DNA of 15,035 nucleotides from a bacterium. Its GTDB lineage: Bacteria > Thermosulfidibacterota > Thermosulfidibacteria > Thermosulfidibacterales > Thermosulfidibacteraceae. Below, piece by piece: positions 1-8,553 of the stretch (positions within the stretch are counted from its first letter, which is position 1; every line of letters starts with the position of its first letter). A model generated the notes under the pieces. The model was given only the letters and a program-made list of their open reading frames with translations. It did no database searches and was not told the origin of the DNA. The stretch covers positions 1 through 15,035 of the forward strand of contig JALWBK010000026.1 in NCBI GenBank assembly GCA_027037155.1, written 5' to 3'. A program made the position numbers and the translations under genes.

Positions 1-36
1 GTTAAGCAGAATATAATCGACAAAATTGTGAGATGA
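1..36 (+). CDS. 3' end of upstream gene, possibly flgM (partial)
   Basis: Frame 1 is open from the window edge and ends at the TGA at 34-36, giving [11 protein letters not shown]. This stop overlaps the flgN ATG in an ATGA arrangement, so the two genes are very likely translationally coupled. FlgM, the anti-sigma-28 factor, commonly precedes flgN, and its C-terminus is usually a short amphipathic helix of the kind VxxxIxxKI, which this tail resembles. Eleven residues are too few to identify a family. A FlgJ-like rod protein is an alternative. Confidence 0.45.
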   Translation, partial: VKQNIIDKIVR

Positions 37-503
37 GGTGGCTTGAGCGGCTCATAGAGATCCTTGAGGAAGAGATTGCTCTCATCAAGGGTATGAGGGA
101 GCTTCTTGCTAAAGAGCGTGAAGCGGTGATTGACAATGATGTTGATGCTCTGCTCAAGCTTGCCAAGCAGAAGGAAACCCTTGCCATGAAGCACAGGTTG
201 CTTGAGGAGGCGAGGATCTCCTGTCTGAGGAAGGCTGGCCGGGAAGGTTACACCTTGAGCCAGCTCAGGGAGGAGCTGGCACCTTCCTATAAAAAGCTGC
301 TGGATCCTGTGGTGAGCCGTTTGCAGGATGAGGTAGAGCGGCTTATGTGGGAGAACAAGCGCAATGCACTTTTGATAAACAAAGCCATGCAGATAAATTC
401 CGAGCTCATCAAGCTCTTTTCACCGTTTTACAGCCTCTCGTACAATCGTGATGGGACCCTTTCTTCCAATTTTGACAGCGGCGGCTTGCAGCTAAGGGGA
501 TAA
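33..503 (+). CDS. flgN: FlgN-family flagellar export chaperone
   Basis: A 156-residue, almost entirely helical, charged protein with heptad-like Leu/Ile spacing ([19 protein letters not shown] near the start, then the segment around residues 40-70). This matches the FlgN fold, a cytoplasmic chaperone that binds the C-terminal helices of FlgK and FlgL and brings them to the type III export gate. Sequence conservation in this family is weak, so the call leans on size, helical character and position directly upstream of flgK and flgL. The start overlaps the preceding stop (ATGA) and the flgK start is only 4 bases past this stop. The C-terminal 25 residues (SYNRDGTL...GG) look disordered. Confidence 0.85.
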   Translation: MRWLERLIEILEEEIALIKGMRELLAKEREAVIDNDVDALLKLAKQKETLAMKHRLLEEARISCLRKAGREGYTLSQLREELAPSYKKLLDPVVSRLQDEVERLMWENKRNALLINKAMQINSELIKLFSPFYSLSYNRDGTLSSNFDSGGLQLRG

Positions 504-507
504 TGAA

Positions 508-2253
508 ATGACACTCTTTGGTCTTCTCAATATGGGGCGCACTTCCCTATTGGCCCATCAGAGGGCCATGAGCACCACTGGAGAGAACTTAGCCAATGTA
601 AACACGCCTGGGTATGTCAGAAGAAGACCGGTCTTCACCGAATCCTTCGGGTACACCGATGGAAGGCTCTATTACGGAACAGGTGTTGACCTTGTACGTA
701 TAGAGCGTGTGGCCGATCGCGTTCTTGACAGAAGAATCTCCATGGAAAAGGGAGAGCTTGGTTTCTGGCAGGCCTTGGAGGATGTTTCCACCTCTGTTGA
801 ATCTATCTTTAACGAGCCTCAGAACCTTGGTCTTTCCGATGTGCTCAACTCCTTCTGGGAAGCATGGCAGGCGCTATCTGTAAATCCGGAAGGGACCACC
901 GAGAGAAACCAGGTGGTGGAGAAGGCAAAACAGCTTGTGGAGGTCTTTTCTCAAACGCGAACCTCTTTAGAGAGGGTGGTGGAGGATGGAGTCCAGAAGA
1001 TAAGGGACTGGGTTTCACACGTCAACACGATTATTAAAAATATTGCCGGCTTGAATAAGAAGATCAAAGAGGTGGAGAGGGAGGGTCTTACAGCCAACGA
1101 CCTCAGGAACAAGCTTTACAAGAACCTGAAAGAACTTAGCTCTCTCACGGGAGCCTACTACTATGAGGGTAGCGACGGCGTTCAGGTTTACTTGGACAAC
1201 GGTGCTATGCTGGTTTCGGGTTCCAACTATAACGAGATAGGCTTTGAGGAGGGAGACTTTCTTAGAAAGGAAGTGGGCGTTTTGAACGATGTGGTGTACA
1301 ACAAAAATATAGAGTTTGAGAAGAACTACCTCAGGCTCACCGTTTCTGGTGAGGATGTTACCCGTGTGATAAAAGGTAAAATGGGCGGCACCATAAACGG
1401 ACTTATCACCTTTGCCGATGGCTACCTTGCCAAGGTGGACAGGCTCATCTCTGAGATAGCCTATAACGTCAACAGGATACACGTCACAGGTGTTGGGGCC
1501 CAGAAATTGAGTAGCTTTACCAGTGAGGCGCGGGTGACCAATCCAGATGCACCTTTAAAGGATCAAAAGAGCCTCTTCTTTGAAGACCGTCTCGTTAACG
1601 GTGCCTTTGAGGTTAGGGTGTGGGATCAGGATGGCAATCTTGTAGAGTCAAGGATGATTGATGTTGACCCATACGATAGCCTCAACACAGTGGTGGATAG
1701 GATCAACAAGATGGATAAGGTCACGGCCTACGTGACCCAGGATGGACGGCTTGTTGTAAGCTCTGACGCCGGTTATACGCTCTCCTTTGGCTCCGATTCC
1801 TCTGGATTCCTTACCTCCATGGGCATAAACACCTTCTTTACGGGAGATAGCATCTTTGACATAGACGTATCTGGGGCTATTAAGTCCAACAACATGCTGG
1901 TGGCTGCTGGTTCCACCCCTGCTCTTGGGGACAACGCTGTTGCCCTTGCCATTGCCCAGCTCTCTTCTGAAAAGCTTATGGAAAACGAAAGGACCTTTGG
2001 GGAGTACTACGACAACCTTGTGGGAGAGCTCGGTGCCAAGGTGGCCAGAGTTAAGGATGTAAAAGAGGACACTGACAGATTCGTAGGTTTTCTTGAGGAC
2101 AGATGGGAGTCTGTGTCCGGAGTTAATATAGACGAAGAGATGACCAACCTGATGAAGTTTCAGAGGGCCTTTGAGGCGGCGGCTCGCTACATCACCACCG
2201 TGGACGAGATGATAGACAGAGTGGTCAATGGCATGGGGGTGGTGGGTAGATGA
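508..2253 (+). CDS. flgK: Flagellar hook-associated protein 1 (FlgK)
   Basis: 581 residues, within the usual FlgK range. FlgK is the first hook-filament junction protein, secreted through the flagellar export apparatus. The N-terminal rod motif is at residues 20-38 ([17 protein letters not shown]), preceded by the [11 protein letters not shown] helix. The conserved [20 protein letters not shown] segment covers 108-127. A flagellin/hook IN-like module lies near 385-445 ([11 protein letters not shown]...[16 protein letters not shown]...LGI-type end). The C-terminal coiled-coil helix [20 protein letters not shown] begins at 538 and is needed for assembly and FlgN binding. A Shine-Dalgarno AAGGGGA lies 7 bases before the ATG. 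The 3' end overlaps flgL by 4 bases (ATGA). Confidence 0.97.
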   Translation: MTLFGLLNMGRTSLLAHQRAMSTTGENLANVNTPGYVRRRPVFTESFGYTDGRLYYGTGVDLVRIERVADRVLDRRISMEKGELGFWQALEDVSTSVESIFNEPQNLGLSDVLNSFWEAWQALSVNPEGTTERNQVVEKAKQLVEVFSQTRTSLERVVEDGVQKIRDWVSHVNTIIKNIAGLNKKIKEVEREGLTANDLRNKLYKNLKELSSLTGAYYYEGSDGVQVYLDNGAMLVSGSNYNEIGFEEGDFLRKEVGVLNDVVYNKNIEFEKNYLRLTVSGEDVTRVIKGKMGGTINGLITFADGYLAKVDRLISEIAYNVNRIHVTGVGAQKLSSFTSEARVTNPDAPLKDQKSLFFEDRLVNGAFEVRVWDQDGNLVESRMIDVDPYDSLNTVVDRINKMDKVTAYVTQDGRLVVSSDAGYTLSFGSDSSGFLTSMGINTFFTGDSIFDIDVSGAIKSNNMLVAAGSTPALGDNAVALAIAQLSSEKLMENERTFGEYYDNLVGELGAKVARVKDVKEDTDRFVGFLEDRWESVSGVNIDEEMTNLMKFQRAFEAAARYITTVDEMIDRVVNGMGVVGR

Positions 2254-5200
2254 GAATAACAAATAACCTGCTTATAGAGCGTTTTTTAAGGGTACACAGA
2301 GAGATTATGGAGTCCCTTGAGAAGGCCTCTTACCAGATCTCTACAGGGAAAAGACTTGAACAGCCCAGTGACGATCCCTCTTCTGCCGCCCAGATCCTCA
2401 CTTTAAAAAGAAGCATAGAGGAGATGAACAGGTTTCTCAAAAACATGGATGTGGCAAATAGCTGGCTCAGCGCTGCCGACACCGCCTTTGATAAACTTGA
2501 TGGCTACGTCAGCCGGGTGAGGGAACTTGCGGTTCAGGGTGCCAACGATACCCAGAACGCAGAATCCCGAGCCGCCATAGCAAAAGAGCTGAACCAGATA
2601 TTCTCTGAGCTTTTAGATATAGGAAACACTCAATCCATGGGCAAATACATCTTTGCTGGTACCAAAAGCGACAAAAAGCCCTTTGCCTATAATAAGTACA
2701 ACTCTGTGAGGATAAAGTACTTCCCCCCTGATATCACTGACACTGTGAGGGTGGAGACTGCTCAGCAGTTTTCCGACCTTTATCAGATGGACTCAGGCAG
2801 GTACAGGCTCTATCTGAAGAGAGAGGGTTCTGGTGTAAAGGTCTGGCTTGAGGACGAAAACGGAAGGGTTGTCCAGATTGACTCCAACGGCTCTGACGAC
2901 AGCGGTTTGAGCTCCAACGTGTTTGCCGATAGCGCCGTTTTTACGCCCTCCGTTGTGGGGAATAAGCTTTATGGCACCTTTGACACTGGAAGAGGGATTA
3001 AGGTTGAGCTGAACGGAGTGGAGCTGAACAAGTTTGACTCGGTGAAGGTGATAGAGTTTGACTACACCAAGGGTGGTGAGATCACCTACACGGGGAACGG
3101 TGAGGAGCAGTTTGTCCAGGTGGGCTACAACAACCGTGTTGCAATGAATGTGCCAGGAGAGGGGCTGTTTAAGCCCACCCACAGAACCATTGCTGCCCAG
3201 TCCTCTAACAGTGAGCTTTCGGAGGCGCTACCTTTTGACAGGCTGTCTGTTGCCACTGGAGATGTGTTTGAGGTAAACGGCTTAACCCATGACGGGCGTG
3301 TGGCAGGTGCTGCGTACGTAGTGGCACCTCAGGCAGTGGATTTTAACGGGTTGGGAACTGTTACGACCTCTTTGACATTGAAATTTAACATAAACGAGGG
3401 GGGTACAATATACTCTTCCCAGATAACCCTGAACCTTCCTGCCCATTACGATGATATTCAGCAGGTGGTGGACGTACTGAAGGCTCAGCTTGATGCCAAC
3501 AGCGTACTCAGGGACAGGGTAGAGGTTGGCGCCCAGGGAGACCATATAGTCTTTCATCTCACCAAGCCCGGCAATAACTATCTCTTTGTTAAAGAGATGG
3601 GCACCAACTATCTCGGCTTTGGAGATGGGATTGGTGAGTGGGGTATTGATGCAAAGTATGTGGTTTCCCAAAGGGTGGAAGGTAGGGCGCAGGGACCGGT
3701 GACGGCAGCTTCTACTTTTACCATTACCACCGTTACCGGCAGTGTGACCGTTAGTGTGGACTCTACAGAGACCGCATCTCCTTTGTACACGGTAGAGAAG
3801 ATAAAGCCCAGACTGTACGACAGGATAACAGCCGGCGAAACCATTGATGTTACCGTTGGTACAGCCTCTTACACCCTTCAGTTCTCTTCCGATGTAACAA
3901 CCCTTGAGGATTTGGTGAATCAGTGGAACGACGCTACCAACTGGACGGCTTCTGCCGGAGCCACCGTGCCTCCTGTAGTTATGGTGCAGGATGGGGATTC
4001 AAGCTACAGGCTGGTTTCTATGGTGGATACTGACGAGATTGATTTTTCCAACGGGGGAAGCGAGCCTACCCTATACGAGCTGGGTTTGGCCTCTACTACT
4101 TCCGGTTCCTATACCTTGAACCACGAGCCCTTTATGAGTTCTGATGAATTCACAGCTTTGCGTATAGCGTACCATGTAAAGAGTGCCCTTCCCAGAAACA
4201 CCTTTAAGGTGCGAACTGATGGTGCAGGTGGTATAGAGGTGGTGGATGAGAGGGGACTATTTACCATGGACTTTCCAGCCACAAGTGCTGTGGCAAAGGT
4301 CTTTGCCAAAAAGAGAAATCCGGATGGTAGCTACACCGCCACCTCCGAAATAGACACCGTTAAAGATCTCATTAACAGGGTTGAGGAGATTTACAGGCAC
4401 CATGTGGAGGGCTATGTTGCAGACGGCATGCTTTACTTTAAAGATAGACAGGGTGGTATTTCTCAGTTCAGTCTTGATTTGAGGGCATCGGGCAGGGCTT
4501 CTCCCTTTAGCAGTTTCTTTGTTGTCAGAGAGGGAGGTGGAGAGGATATCTTTGATGTGGTGAAGGATATTGAGGAGGCCAGCGCTGAGAATATCCCCAG
4601 AAGAATGATAGGAAAGCCGAGTCAGTGGGAGAGTGTAGAAAGAGGAAGACCTTTACAGACCGAGATCCTTCCCATGACCACAGGCAAGTTTGCCGGAGAT
4701 TACAACACTACGTGGCATGTGAAGGTGGATGTTATGATGGACGATGGTACCGGCACTCCAGAGATTGTGGGTGAAGGGCTTACGAGCTTCTTCGCTAAAC
4801 AGGAGGCCACCATCACCACCAGTTCTGTAACCCTAAACCTTGCCTCTGGCACTATGGTTTTTCACAAGAGCAACGGTGAGGAGGAGAGCCGCGTGGTGTC
4901 TGGTTCTGTTACCCTCAACGGTACCAGCGGTTCTTCTTACAGGATATACCTTGAGGATGGAACTATGACGGTAAATTCCGCTTCAGGCACTATTTCCATA
5001 GATGGGGATGTGGTTATAGCTGTGGAGGATGGCACCGCTTCCTACGACGATATCTCTGATATAAAGTACGTAAAGTACTCGGGACACATAGACATATCTG
5101 GACTTGCGGACCGTGTGCACAGCGTGGACGAGGACCTTAAGACAAATCTTTTGGTAACGGTGACCGACTCGCAGGGTAGGGTGGTGAAGAGCCTGGTGGT

Positions 5201-5576
5201 GAAGGATCCCTACAAGCCGTATTATGTGAGGGATGGGGTTTACCTGAGCTTTGGTACCGGAGAGGTTATCTCTGGCGACAGCTTTGAGGTGAAGGTGGGA
5301 AGTGGTATAGAGGAGAAGATAGGAAGATTAGACGAAGCTTACCAGCAGATACTCACAAAGCGTACGGAAGTGGGTGCAAGGGTTGAGGGGCTAAAGTTGG
5401 CCAAGAACAGGTATCAGGCTTATGTAAAGGATGCAAAGGAGAGGAAGGCTCCTTTGGAGGATGTGGATATTGCCGAGGCAACTGTGCAGTTACAGAAGGC
5501 ACAGATGGCGCTTCAGGGCGCATTGCTTTCCTCTTTGAGGCTTTTCAACCTTACACTACTGGACTTTATGAGGTAG
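2250..5576 (+). CDS. flgL: Flagellar hook-associated protein 3 (FlgL), greatly enlarged
   Basis: FlgL is the second hook-filament junction protein and directly contacts flagellin. The N-terminal D0/D1 helices are canonical ([20 protein letters not shown] at 29-48; [10 protein letters not shown] at 92-101; [10 protein letters not shown] at 131-140). The FlgL segment ending [20 protein letters not shown] is at 285-304, and the C-terminal helix pair runs from about 1020 to 1108 ([27 protein letters not shown]). Ordinary FlgL is roughly 300-400 residues; this one is 1108. The extra material is mostly Thr/Ser/Gly/Val-rich beta sequence between about 310 and 760 and between about 785 and 1018. It contains several hook/flagellin IN-like stretches (about 401-458, 550-612 and 702-745). 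It starts inside the flgK stop (ATGA) and is open throughout. Identity is certain; the function of the inserts is unknown. Confidence 0.95.
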   Translation: MRITNNLLIERFLRVHREIMESLEKASYQISTGKRLEQPSDDPSSAAQILTLKRSIEEMNRFLKNMDVANSWLSAADTAFDKLDGYVSRVRELAVQGANDTQNAESRAAIAKELNQIFSELLDIGNTQSMGKYIFAGTKSDKKPFAYNKYNSVRIKYFPPDITDTVRVETAQQFSDLYQMDSGRYRLYLKREGSGVKVWLEDENGRVVQIDSNGSDDSGLSSNVFADSAVFTPSVVGNKLYGTFDTGRGIKVELNGVELNKFDSVKVIEFDYTKGGEITYTGNGEEQFVQVGYNNRVAMNVPGEGLFKPTHRTIAAQSSNSELSEALPFDRLSVATGDVFEVNGLTHDGRVAGAAYVVAPQAVDFNGLGTVTTSLTLKFNINEGGTIYSSQITLNLPAHYDDIQQVVDVLKAQLDANSVLRDRVEVGAQGDHIVFHLTKPGNNYLFVKEMGTNYLGFGDGIGEWGIDAKYVVSQRVEGRAQGPVTAASTFTITTVTGSVTVSVDSTETASPLYTVEKIKPRLYDRITAGETIDVTVGTASYTLQFSSDVTTLEDLVNQWNDATNWTASAGATVPPVVMVQDGDSSYRLVSMVDTDEIDFSNGGSEPTLYELGLASTTSGSYTLNHEPFMSSDEFTALRIAYHVKSALPRNTFKVRTDGAGGIEVVDERGLFTMDFPATSAVAKVFAKKRNPDGSYTATSEIDTVKDLINRVEEIYRHHVEGYVADGMLYFKDRQGGISQFSLDLRASGRASPFSSFFVVREGGGEDIFDVVKDIEEASAENIPRRMIGKPSQWESVERGRPLQTEILPMTTGKFAGDYNTTWHVKVDVMMDDGTGTPEIVGEGLTSFFAKQEATITTSSVTLNLASGTMVFHKSNGEEESRVVSGSVTLNGTSGSSYRIYLEDGTMTVNSASGTISIDGDVVIAVEDGTASYDDISDIKYVKYSGHIDISGLADRVHSVDEDLKTNLLVTVTDSQGRVVKSLVVKDPYKPYYVRDGVYLSFGTGEVISGDSFEVKVGSGIEEKIGRLDEAYQQILTKRTEVGARVEGLKLAKNRYQAYVKDAKERKAPLEDVDIAEATVQLQKAQMALQGALLSSLRLFNLTLLDFMR

Positions 5577-5580
5577 GTGG

Positions 5581-6027
5581 ATGAAGGTTTTAACCGAAAG
5601 GTTTGGCGCCATTGAGGTCAAGGAAGAGGAAGTAATAACCATGGTGGAACCCATTTTGGGGTTTCCCTACGCTAAAAGATACGTTTTGCTCGATCATAAA
5701 GAGGGGAGTCCCTTTAAATGGTTGCAATCGCTGGATGATGGTGGGTTAGCTTTTGTGGTCATCAACCCTAAGTTGGTGAAGCCCGACTATGTAGTTCCTT
5801 TGGAGGAAGAGGAGGCTAAGAAGCTTCAGATAGAAAATCCTGAGGATGCAGAAGTTTATGTGATGGTGGTTATTCCTGAGGATCCGCGTAAAATGACGGT
5901 TAACTTGAGAGCTCCGGTGATAATAAACAGACGCAAGAGGCTTGCCAAGCAGGTGATTATTCCTGACGACAGTTACCCTATAAAGTACCCCGTGTTTCAG
6001 GAAGAGAATGCTGGTTCTCACCCGTAA
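5581..6027 (+). CDS. fliW: Flagellar assembly factor FliW
   Basis: 148 residues, typical FliW length. It begins [20 protein letters not shown] and has the family features [13 protein letters not shown] (27-39), a PFKWLQSL core (43-50), the FVVINP strand, a MVVIPEDP strand and [19 protein letters not shown] near 108-126. FliW is a cytoplasmic beta-barrel protein that binds either flagellin or CsrA. When flagellin is exported, free FliW captures CsrA and relieves translational repression. The gene starts 5 bases after the flgL stop, with a GGTAGGTGG ribosome site. Its last 20 bases overlap the csrA start, a partner arrangement seen in many flagellated bacteria. Confidence 0.95.
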   Translation: MKVLTERFGAIEVKEEEVITMVEPILGFPYAKRYVLLDHKEGSPFKWLQSLDDGGLAFVVINPKLVKPDYVVPLEEEEAKKLQIENPEDAEVYVMVVIPEDPRKMTVNLRAPVIINRRKRLAKQVIIPDDSYPIKYPVFQEENAGSHP

Positions 6028-6247
6028 GATAGAAGAGAGCATAATGATAGGCGACGATATAGAAATCAAGGTCCTTGCGGTCAGTGGCAAGAGTGTAAAG
6101 ATCGGTATCAAGGCCCCGAAGAGCCTTCCTGTTTACAGAAAAGAGGTTTACGAGGCTATAAAGAGAGAGAATGAGGCTGCTGCTGTATCAAGTAAAGTGG
6201 ATCTTGATAGCATCAGCGGTTTGCTAAAAGAGTCCAAAAGGACTTGA
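6008..6247 (+). CDS. csrA: Carbon storage regulator CsrA
   Basis: 79 residues. The start [18 protein letters not shown] and the KVKIGI-type strand (here [20 protein letters not shown], 29-48) are diagnostic. RNA-binding residues Leu4, Arg6 and Arg44 are present. CsrA is a homodimer that binds GGA motifs in mRNA leaders and blocks translation, classically of flagellin. The tail after residue 52 is about 18-25 residues longer than in short enterobacterial CsrA. In FliW-regulated systems such a C-terminal extension is part of the FliW binding site, so this fits the adjacent fliW gene. The ATG lies inside fliW, with CAGGAAGAG just upstream. That site serves as ribosome site and contains a GGA, so self-regulation is possible (inference). 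Confidence 0.96.
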   Translation: MLVLTRKIEESIMIGDDIEIKVLAVSGKSVKIGIKAPKSLPVYRKEVYEAIKRENEAAAVSSKVDLDSISGLLKESKRT

Positions 6248-6272
6248 CAGTTCCTTTCATTAGGAATAAAGA
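6244..6272 (+). promoter_or_regulatory. Sigma-70-type promoter for tRNA-Phe/trxA
   Basis: A perfect -35 box TTGACA (6244-6249) overlaps the csrA stop codon. After a 17-base spacer comes TAAAGA (6267-6272), a weaker -10. Predicted transcription start is near 6279, about 20 bases before the tRNA. The spacer carries a 5-bp inverted repeat (TTCCT...AGGAA). Confidence 0.6.
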
Positions 6273-6298
6273 ATTCAACGCTGACGATGCCAACTGGT

Positions 6299-6374
6299 GC
6301 CGGGGTAGCTCAGTTGGTAGAGCAGTGGACTGAAAATCCACGTGTCCCCAGTTCGATTCTGGGCCCCGGCACCA
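6299..6374 (+). tRNA. tRNA-Phe (anticodon GAA)
   Basis: 76 nt including an encoded CCA. The acceptor stem GCCGGGG (6299-6305) pairs with CCCCGGC (6364-6370). The D stem is GCTC/GAGC and the anticodon stem GTGGA/TCCAC with loop CTGAAAA, which places GAA at 6332-6334. The T stem is CCCAG/CTGGG with loop TTCGATT, and A73-CCA is at 6371-6374. All stems are perfectly paired. The TGGT directly before the gene (6295-6298) could pair with the ACCA tail in the precursor. The tRNA ends 26 bases before the trxA start and no terminator lies between, so the two are probably cotranscribed and separated by processing. Confidence 0.98.
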
Positions 6375-6400
6375 TTTTAAGTAAAGGAGAGGAGGAACAG

Positions 6401-6724
6401 ATGGCTGTCATCACTTTGAATGAGGAGAACTTTGACAAGGAAGTGTTGCAGTCTGATATACCGGTACTGGTGGACTTTTGGGCAACATGGTGTGCTCCGT
6501 GTAGGATGATTGCTCCTGTTGTAGATGCCATTGCTGAGGAGTACGAAGGCAGACTCAAAGTAGGAAAGGTTAACGTAGATGAGAGTTCTTCCCTTGCTAT
6601 CAGATACGGTATCAGGGCTATACCCACGTTGATTCTTTTTAAGGATGGAAAAGTTGTTGAGCAGCTTGTAGGGGTTCAGCCCAAAGACACCATAAAGTCT
6701 ATCATAGAGAAGCATCTCGGCTAA
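6401..6724 (+). CDS. trxA: Thioredoxin
   Basis: 107 residues, the standard thioredoxin length. It is a cytoplasmic dithiol-disulfide oxidoreductase that reduces ribonucleotide reductase and other targets. The active site reads [10 protein letters not shown], with Cys31 and Cys34; the usual Gly-Pro pair is Ala-Pro here, a common variant. The cis-proline loop is AIPTL (Pro75), followed by [15 protein letters not shown]. The reading frame extends upstream through the tRNA, but the ATG at 6401 follows a strong AGGAGAGGAGG site (about 6385-6394) and gives the family's normal N-terminus. The gene lies behind tRNA-Phe and 17 bases ahead of the zinc-ribbon gene, likely one transcript. Confidence 0.96.
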   Translation: MAVITLNEENFDKEVLQSDIPVLVDFWATWCAPCRMIAPVVDAIAEEYEGRLKVGKVNVDESSSLAIRYGIRAIPTLILFKDGKVVEQLVGVQPKDTIKSIIEKHLG

Positions 6725-6741
6725 CCTGGAGGTGATGGGCA

Positions 6742-6930
6742 ATGCCCATCTACGAATATGTTTGTAACTCCTGTGGGAAAAAGTTCAGCCAGTTGGTGCT
6801 GAGTTTAGAGGATAAACAGGATATACGCTGTCCACACTGTGGTAGCGAGGATGTGAAGAGGGTCTTTTCTCCTTTCGGAAGCTTGGGAGCTTCCTCCGGA
6901 TCTGGTGGAAGCTGTACCTCCTTTGGTTGA
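6742..6930 (+). CDS. FmdB-family zinc ribbon protein
   Basis: 62 residues. The N-terminus [15 protein letters not shown] is the hallmark of the FmdB / CxxC_CxxC_SSSS family. Cys8-x2-Cys11 and Cys30-x2-Cys33 form a predicted zinc ribbon, and the tail is the usual low-complexity Ser/Gly stretch. The molecular role of this family is not established; it was named for a putative regulator near formylmethanofuran dehydrogenase genes. The start is supported by CTGGAGGTGA about 8 bases upstream. It shares the thioredoxin transcript and is followed at once by an intrinsic terminator. Confidence 0.88.
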   Translation: MPIYEYVCNSCGKKFSQLVLSLEDKQDIRCPHCGSEDVKRVFSPFGSLGASSGSGGSCTSFG

Positions 6931-6937
6931 GCTCTTT

Positions 6938-6967
6938 AGGGGGAACCTGTAAGGTTCCCCTTTTTAT
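6938..6967 (+). terminator. Intrinsic terminator after the trxA-fmdB unit
   Basis: The stem AGGGGGAACC (6938-6947) pairs with GGTTCCCCTT (6953-6962) around the loop TGTAA. It gives ten pairs including one G-T and is followed by a T-rich run to 6967. It lies 7 bases after the zinc-ribbon stop. Confidence 0.9.
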
Positions 6968-6971
6968 TGCC

Positions 6972-7382
6972 ATGCGTGTTCTGGCAGTGGACTACGGCTT
7001 GAGCCGGGTGGGGTTGGCCATTTCCGATCCCTCAGGTCTAATCAGTCAGCCTTTAAAGGTTGTTCCCACCAAAGATGCCCTTGAAGAGATTGCGCGCATT
7101 GTGAAAGAAAGGGAGGTGGGCAAGGTTGTGGTTGGCCTTCCTTTGAACATGGACGGAACAGAAGGTGAGATGGCTCTTTTGGCAAAGGAGTTTGCTGCCA
7201 AGATTAAGGAGACAGGAGTGGATGTGGAGCTATTTGACGAGAGGCTGAGCACCTATGAGGCCGAGTGTCTGCTGAAAAGCACCGGCCTTAACTGGAAAAA
7301 GCGCAAGAAGAAGCTTGATGCGGTGGCTGCTTCTTTGATCCTCAAAGCCTATCTGGAGAAGAGACATGCTGTTGACGGTTGA
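6972..7382 (+). CDS. ruvX: RuvX/YqgF putative pre-16S rRNA nuclease (Holliday junction resolvase-like)
   Basis: 136 residues, RNase H-like fold. Family motifs in order: [20 protein letters not shown] (Asp7 catalytic), [10 protein letters not shown] (53-62), DERLST (89-94) and [10 protein letters not shown] (Asp116 catalytic). In E. coli YqgF matures the 16S rRNA 5' end; in some bacteria the protein cleaves Holliday junctions. The frame could be extended to a TTG at 6927, but that start lies inside the preceding stop region and would translate through the terminator hairpin. The ATG at 6972 gives the canonical N-terminus. No Shine-Dalgarno is visible before it. The last 17 bases overlap coaX. 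Confidence 0.92.
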   Translation: MRVLAVDYGLSRVGLAISDPSGLISQPLKVVPTKDALEEIARIVKEREVGKVVVGLPLNMDGTEGEMALLAKEFAAKIKETGVDVELFDERLSTYEAECLLKSTGLNWKKRKKKLDAVAASLILKAYLEKRHAVDG

Positions 7383-8127
7383 TGTGGGAAACACCAACAT
7401 AGTGGTTGGCATATATAAAAAAAGCGATCTTGTTGCCTCTTGGCGTATAAGCAGCGACAGGAAAAGAACCCCCTGTGAAATCGCTGCTTTGTGGAAGAGC
7501 CTGTTTGAGTTAGAGGCCTTGGAGATTGAAAGCGTTGAGGGAGCGGTTATCTCCAGTGTGGTGCCTCCACTCACCAATGTGGTGGTGAGGGCTATGAAGA
7601 TGCTATTTGATATAGAACCACTCGTTGTGGGACCGGGTGTAAAGACGGGAATGCCTATTTTAGTGGACAATCCCAAGGAGGTGGGAACGGACAGGGTGGT
7701 GAACGCTGTGGCGGCGTATCAGCGCTATGGTGGTCCTTTGGTGGTCGTGGACTTTGGTACTGCCACCACCTTTGATGTGGTATCTTCAAGGGGAGAGTAT
7801 CTGGGAGGAGCCATATCTCCAGGTATAGGCATATCCATGGAGGCACTTTTTGCCGAGACTGCCCAGCTTCCGAGGATAGGTTTCTACAAACCTAAAAGTG
7901 TCATAGGCAAAAACACCGTTGAGAGTATGCAATCGGGTATCTTTTACGGGTATGTGTGCCTCGTTGATGGGATGATAGATCTGATAGAGAAGGAGATGGG
8001 TCCTGTAAAGACCGTGGCCACCGGCGGCTATGCAGGCGCCGTGGCAAAGGCAAGCCGCAAAATCCAGAAGGTTGATCCTTGGCTTACTTTGGAGGGCTTG
8101 AGGATAATCTATTATAAAAACCGTTGA
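7366..8127 (+). CDS. coaX: Type III pantothenate kinase
   Basis: 253 residues, typical of CoaX. It phosphorylates pantothenate, the first step of coenzyme A synthesis, is not feedback-inhibited by CoA, and needs a monovalent cation. It has the ASKHA nucleotide-binding fold: phosphate-1 motif VDVGNTN (5-11, Asp6), pantothenate/dimer motif GTDR (107-110), phosphate-2 motif [11 protein letters not shown] (127-137, catalytic Asp129), GGAISPGI (147-154) and adenosine motif ATGG (218-221). The start lies in the ruvX 3' end behind GGAGAAGAG, and the 17-base overlap suggests translational coupling. It converges with the next minus-strand gene across an 8-base gap, and I see no hairpin terminator between them. 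Confidence 0.95.
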   Translation: MLLTVDVGNTNIVVGIYKKSDLVASWRISSDRKRTPCEIAALWKSLFELEALEIESVEGAVISSVVPPLTNVVVRAMKMLFDIEPLVVGPGVKTGMPILVDNPKEVGTDRVVNAVAAYQRYGGPLVVVDFGTATTFDVVSSRGEYLGGAISPGIGISMEALFAETAQLPRIGFYKPKSVIGKNTVESMQSGIFYGYVCLVDGMIDLIEKEMGPVKTVATGGYAGAVAKASRKIQKVDPWLTLEGLRIIYYKNR

Positions 8128-8135
8128 ACAAAAGA

Positions 8136-8441
8136 CTACTTCTCTTCCTCTTCCAACTCTTTTGAGATGTCCTCTGCCTTTTTACTCCTTAAAAGGATCT
8201 CTTTTGCAAGCTTCTTATCGTAACATGCCTTTCTCAAAGTGGCTCTCATCTCGTCAGGGTTTATGTTAAGTGCATCGCAACATGTTTCAAATTTAAGAAT
8301 GGAAGGCCATTCTGGGTCAAAGATCCATTTGTAAGCGGTTATCCACTCTTGGGTCTTTTTTCTGTCTTCGGCAATGGGCTTTAAAAGATCAATGACAGCT
8401 CTTTCTAAAACCGCTTCCGCAAATCTTTTGAACCTCTTCAC
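8136..8441 (-). CDS. Small conserved protein of unknown function
   Basis: 101 residues starting at a GTG, with a strong GAGGAGG about 7 bases upstream, so translation is credible. It is predicted all-helical, with a basic N-terminus (MKRFKRFAEAVLERAVIDLL) and an acidic tail (DISKELEEEEK). The centre has a pattern ITAYKWIFDPEW...ILKFETCCDALNINPDEMRATLRKA. This resembles short hypothetical proteins of sulfate- and metal-reducing bacteria in which a W-I segment is followed by 'FsFe.iCe.LgldP..lR'. I cannot assign a function. It is a single-gene unit with its own promoter, convergent to coaX and divergent from the HD-GYP gene. Confidence 0.75.
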   Translation of the reverse strand: MKRFKRFAEAVLERAVIDLLKPIAEDRKKTQEWITAYKWIFDPEWPSILKFETCCDALNINPDEMRATLRKACYDKKLAKEILLRSKKAEDISKELEEEEK

Positions 8442-8472
8442 GGAAATACCTCCTCAGCAGCGTCGGGTTATA

Positions 8473-8500
8473 AATTTAGGAGTGCTATCCTTCCTGTCAA
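8473..8500 (-). promoter_or_regulatory. Sigma-70-type promoter for the 101-aa gene
   Basis: Read on the minus strand: TTGACA (8500-8495), a 16-base spacer, then TAAATT (8478-8473, four of six consensus matches). Transcription would begin near 8466, giving a short leader that contains the GAGGAGG site. Confidence 0.5.
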
Positions 8501-8553
8501 GGGATTGAAATGTTCTTTAAGTGTATGCTAAGCTCACTTTGGGAGAAGTCTAA

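Noticed and set aside
1015..2262. Long minus-strand open frames opposite flgK
   Set aside because: They lie antisense to a certain gene, have no family resemblance or ribosome site, and are His/Val-rich as expected from the complement of coding DNA.
2793..4309. Minus-strand open frames opposite flgL
   Set aside because: They are shadows of the flgL frame; the composition is that of complemented Thr/Val/Gly codons and no motif is visible.
6250..6267. TTCCT/AGGAA inverted repeat between csrA and tRNA as a terminator or operator
   Set aside because: Only five pairs, with no T run; too weak to call by itself.
6287..6400. Upstream extension of the thioredoxin frame
   Set aside because: It would translate the tRNA-Phe gene; the ATG at 6401 has a strong ribosome site and the normal N-terminus.
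6927..6971. TTG start extending ruvX upstream
   Set aside because: It overlaps the zinc-ribbon stop and reads through the terminator; the added residues do not match the family.
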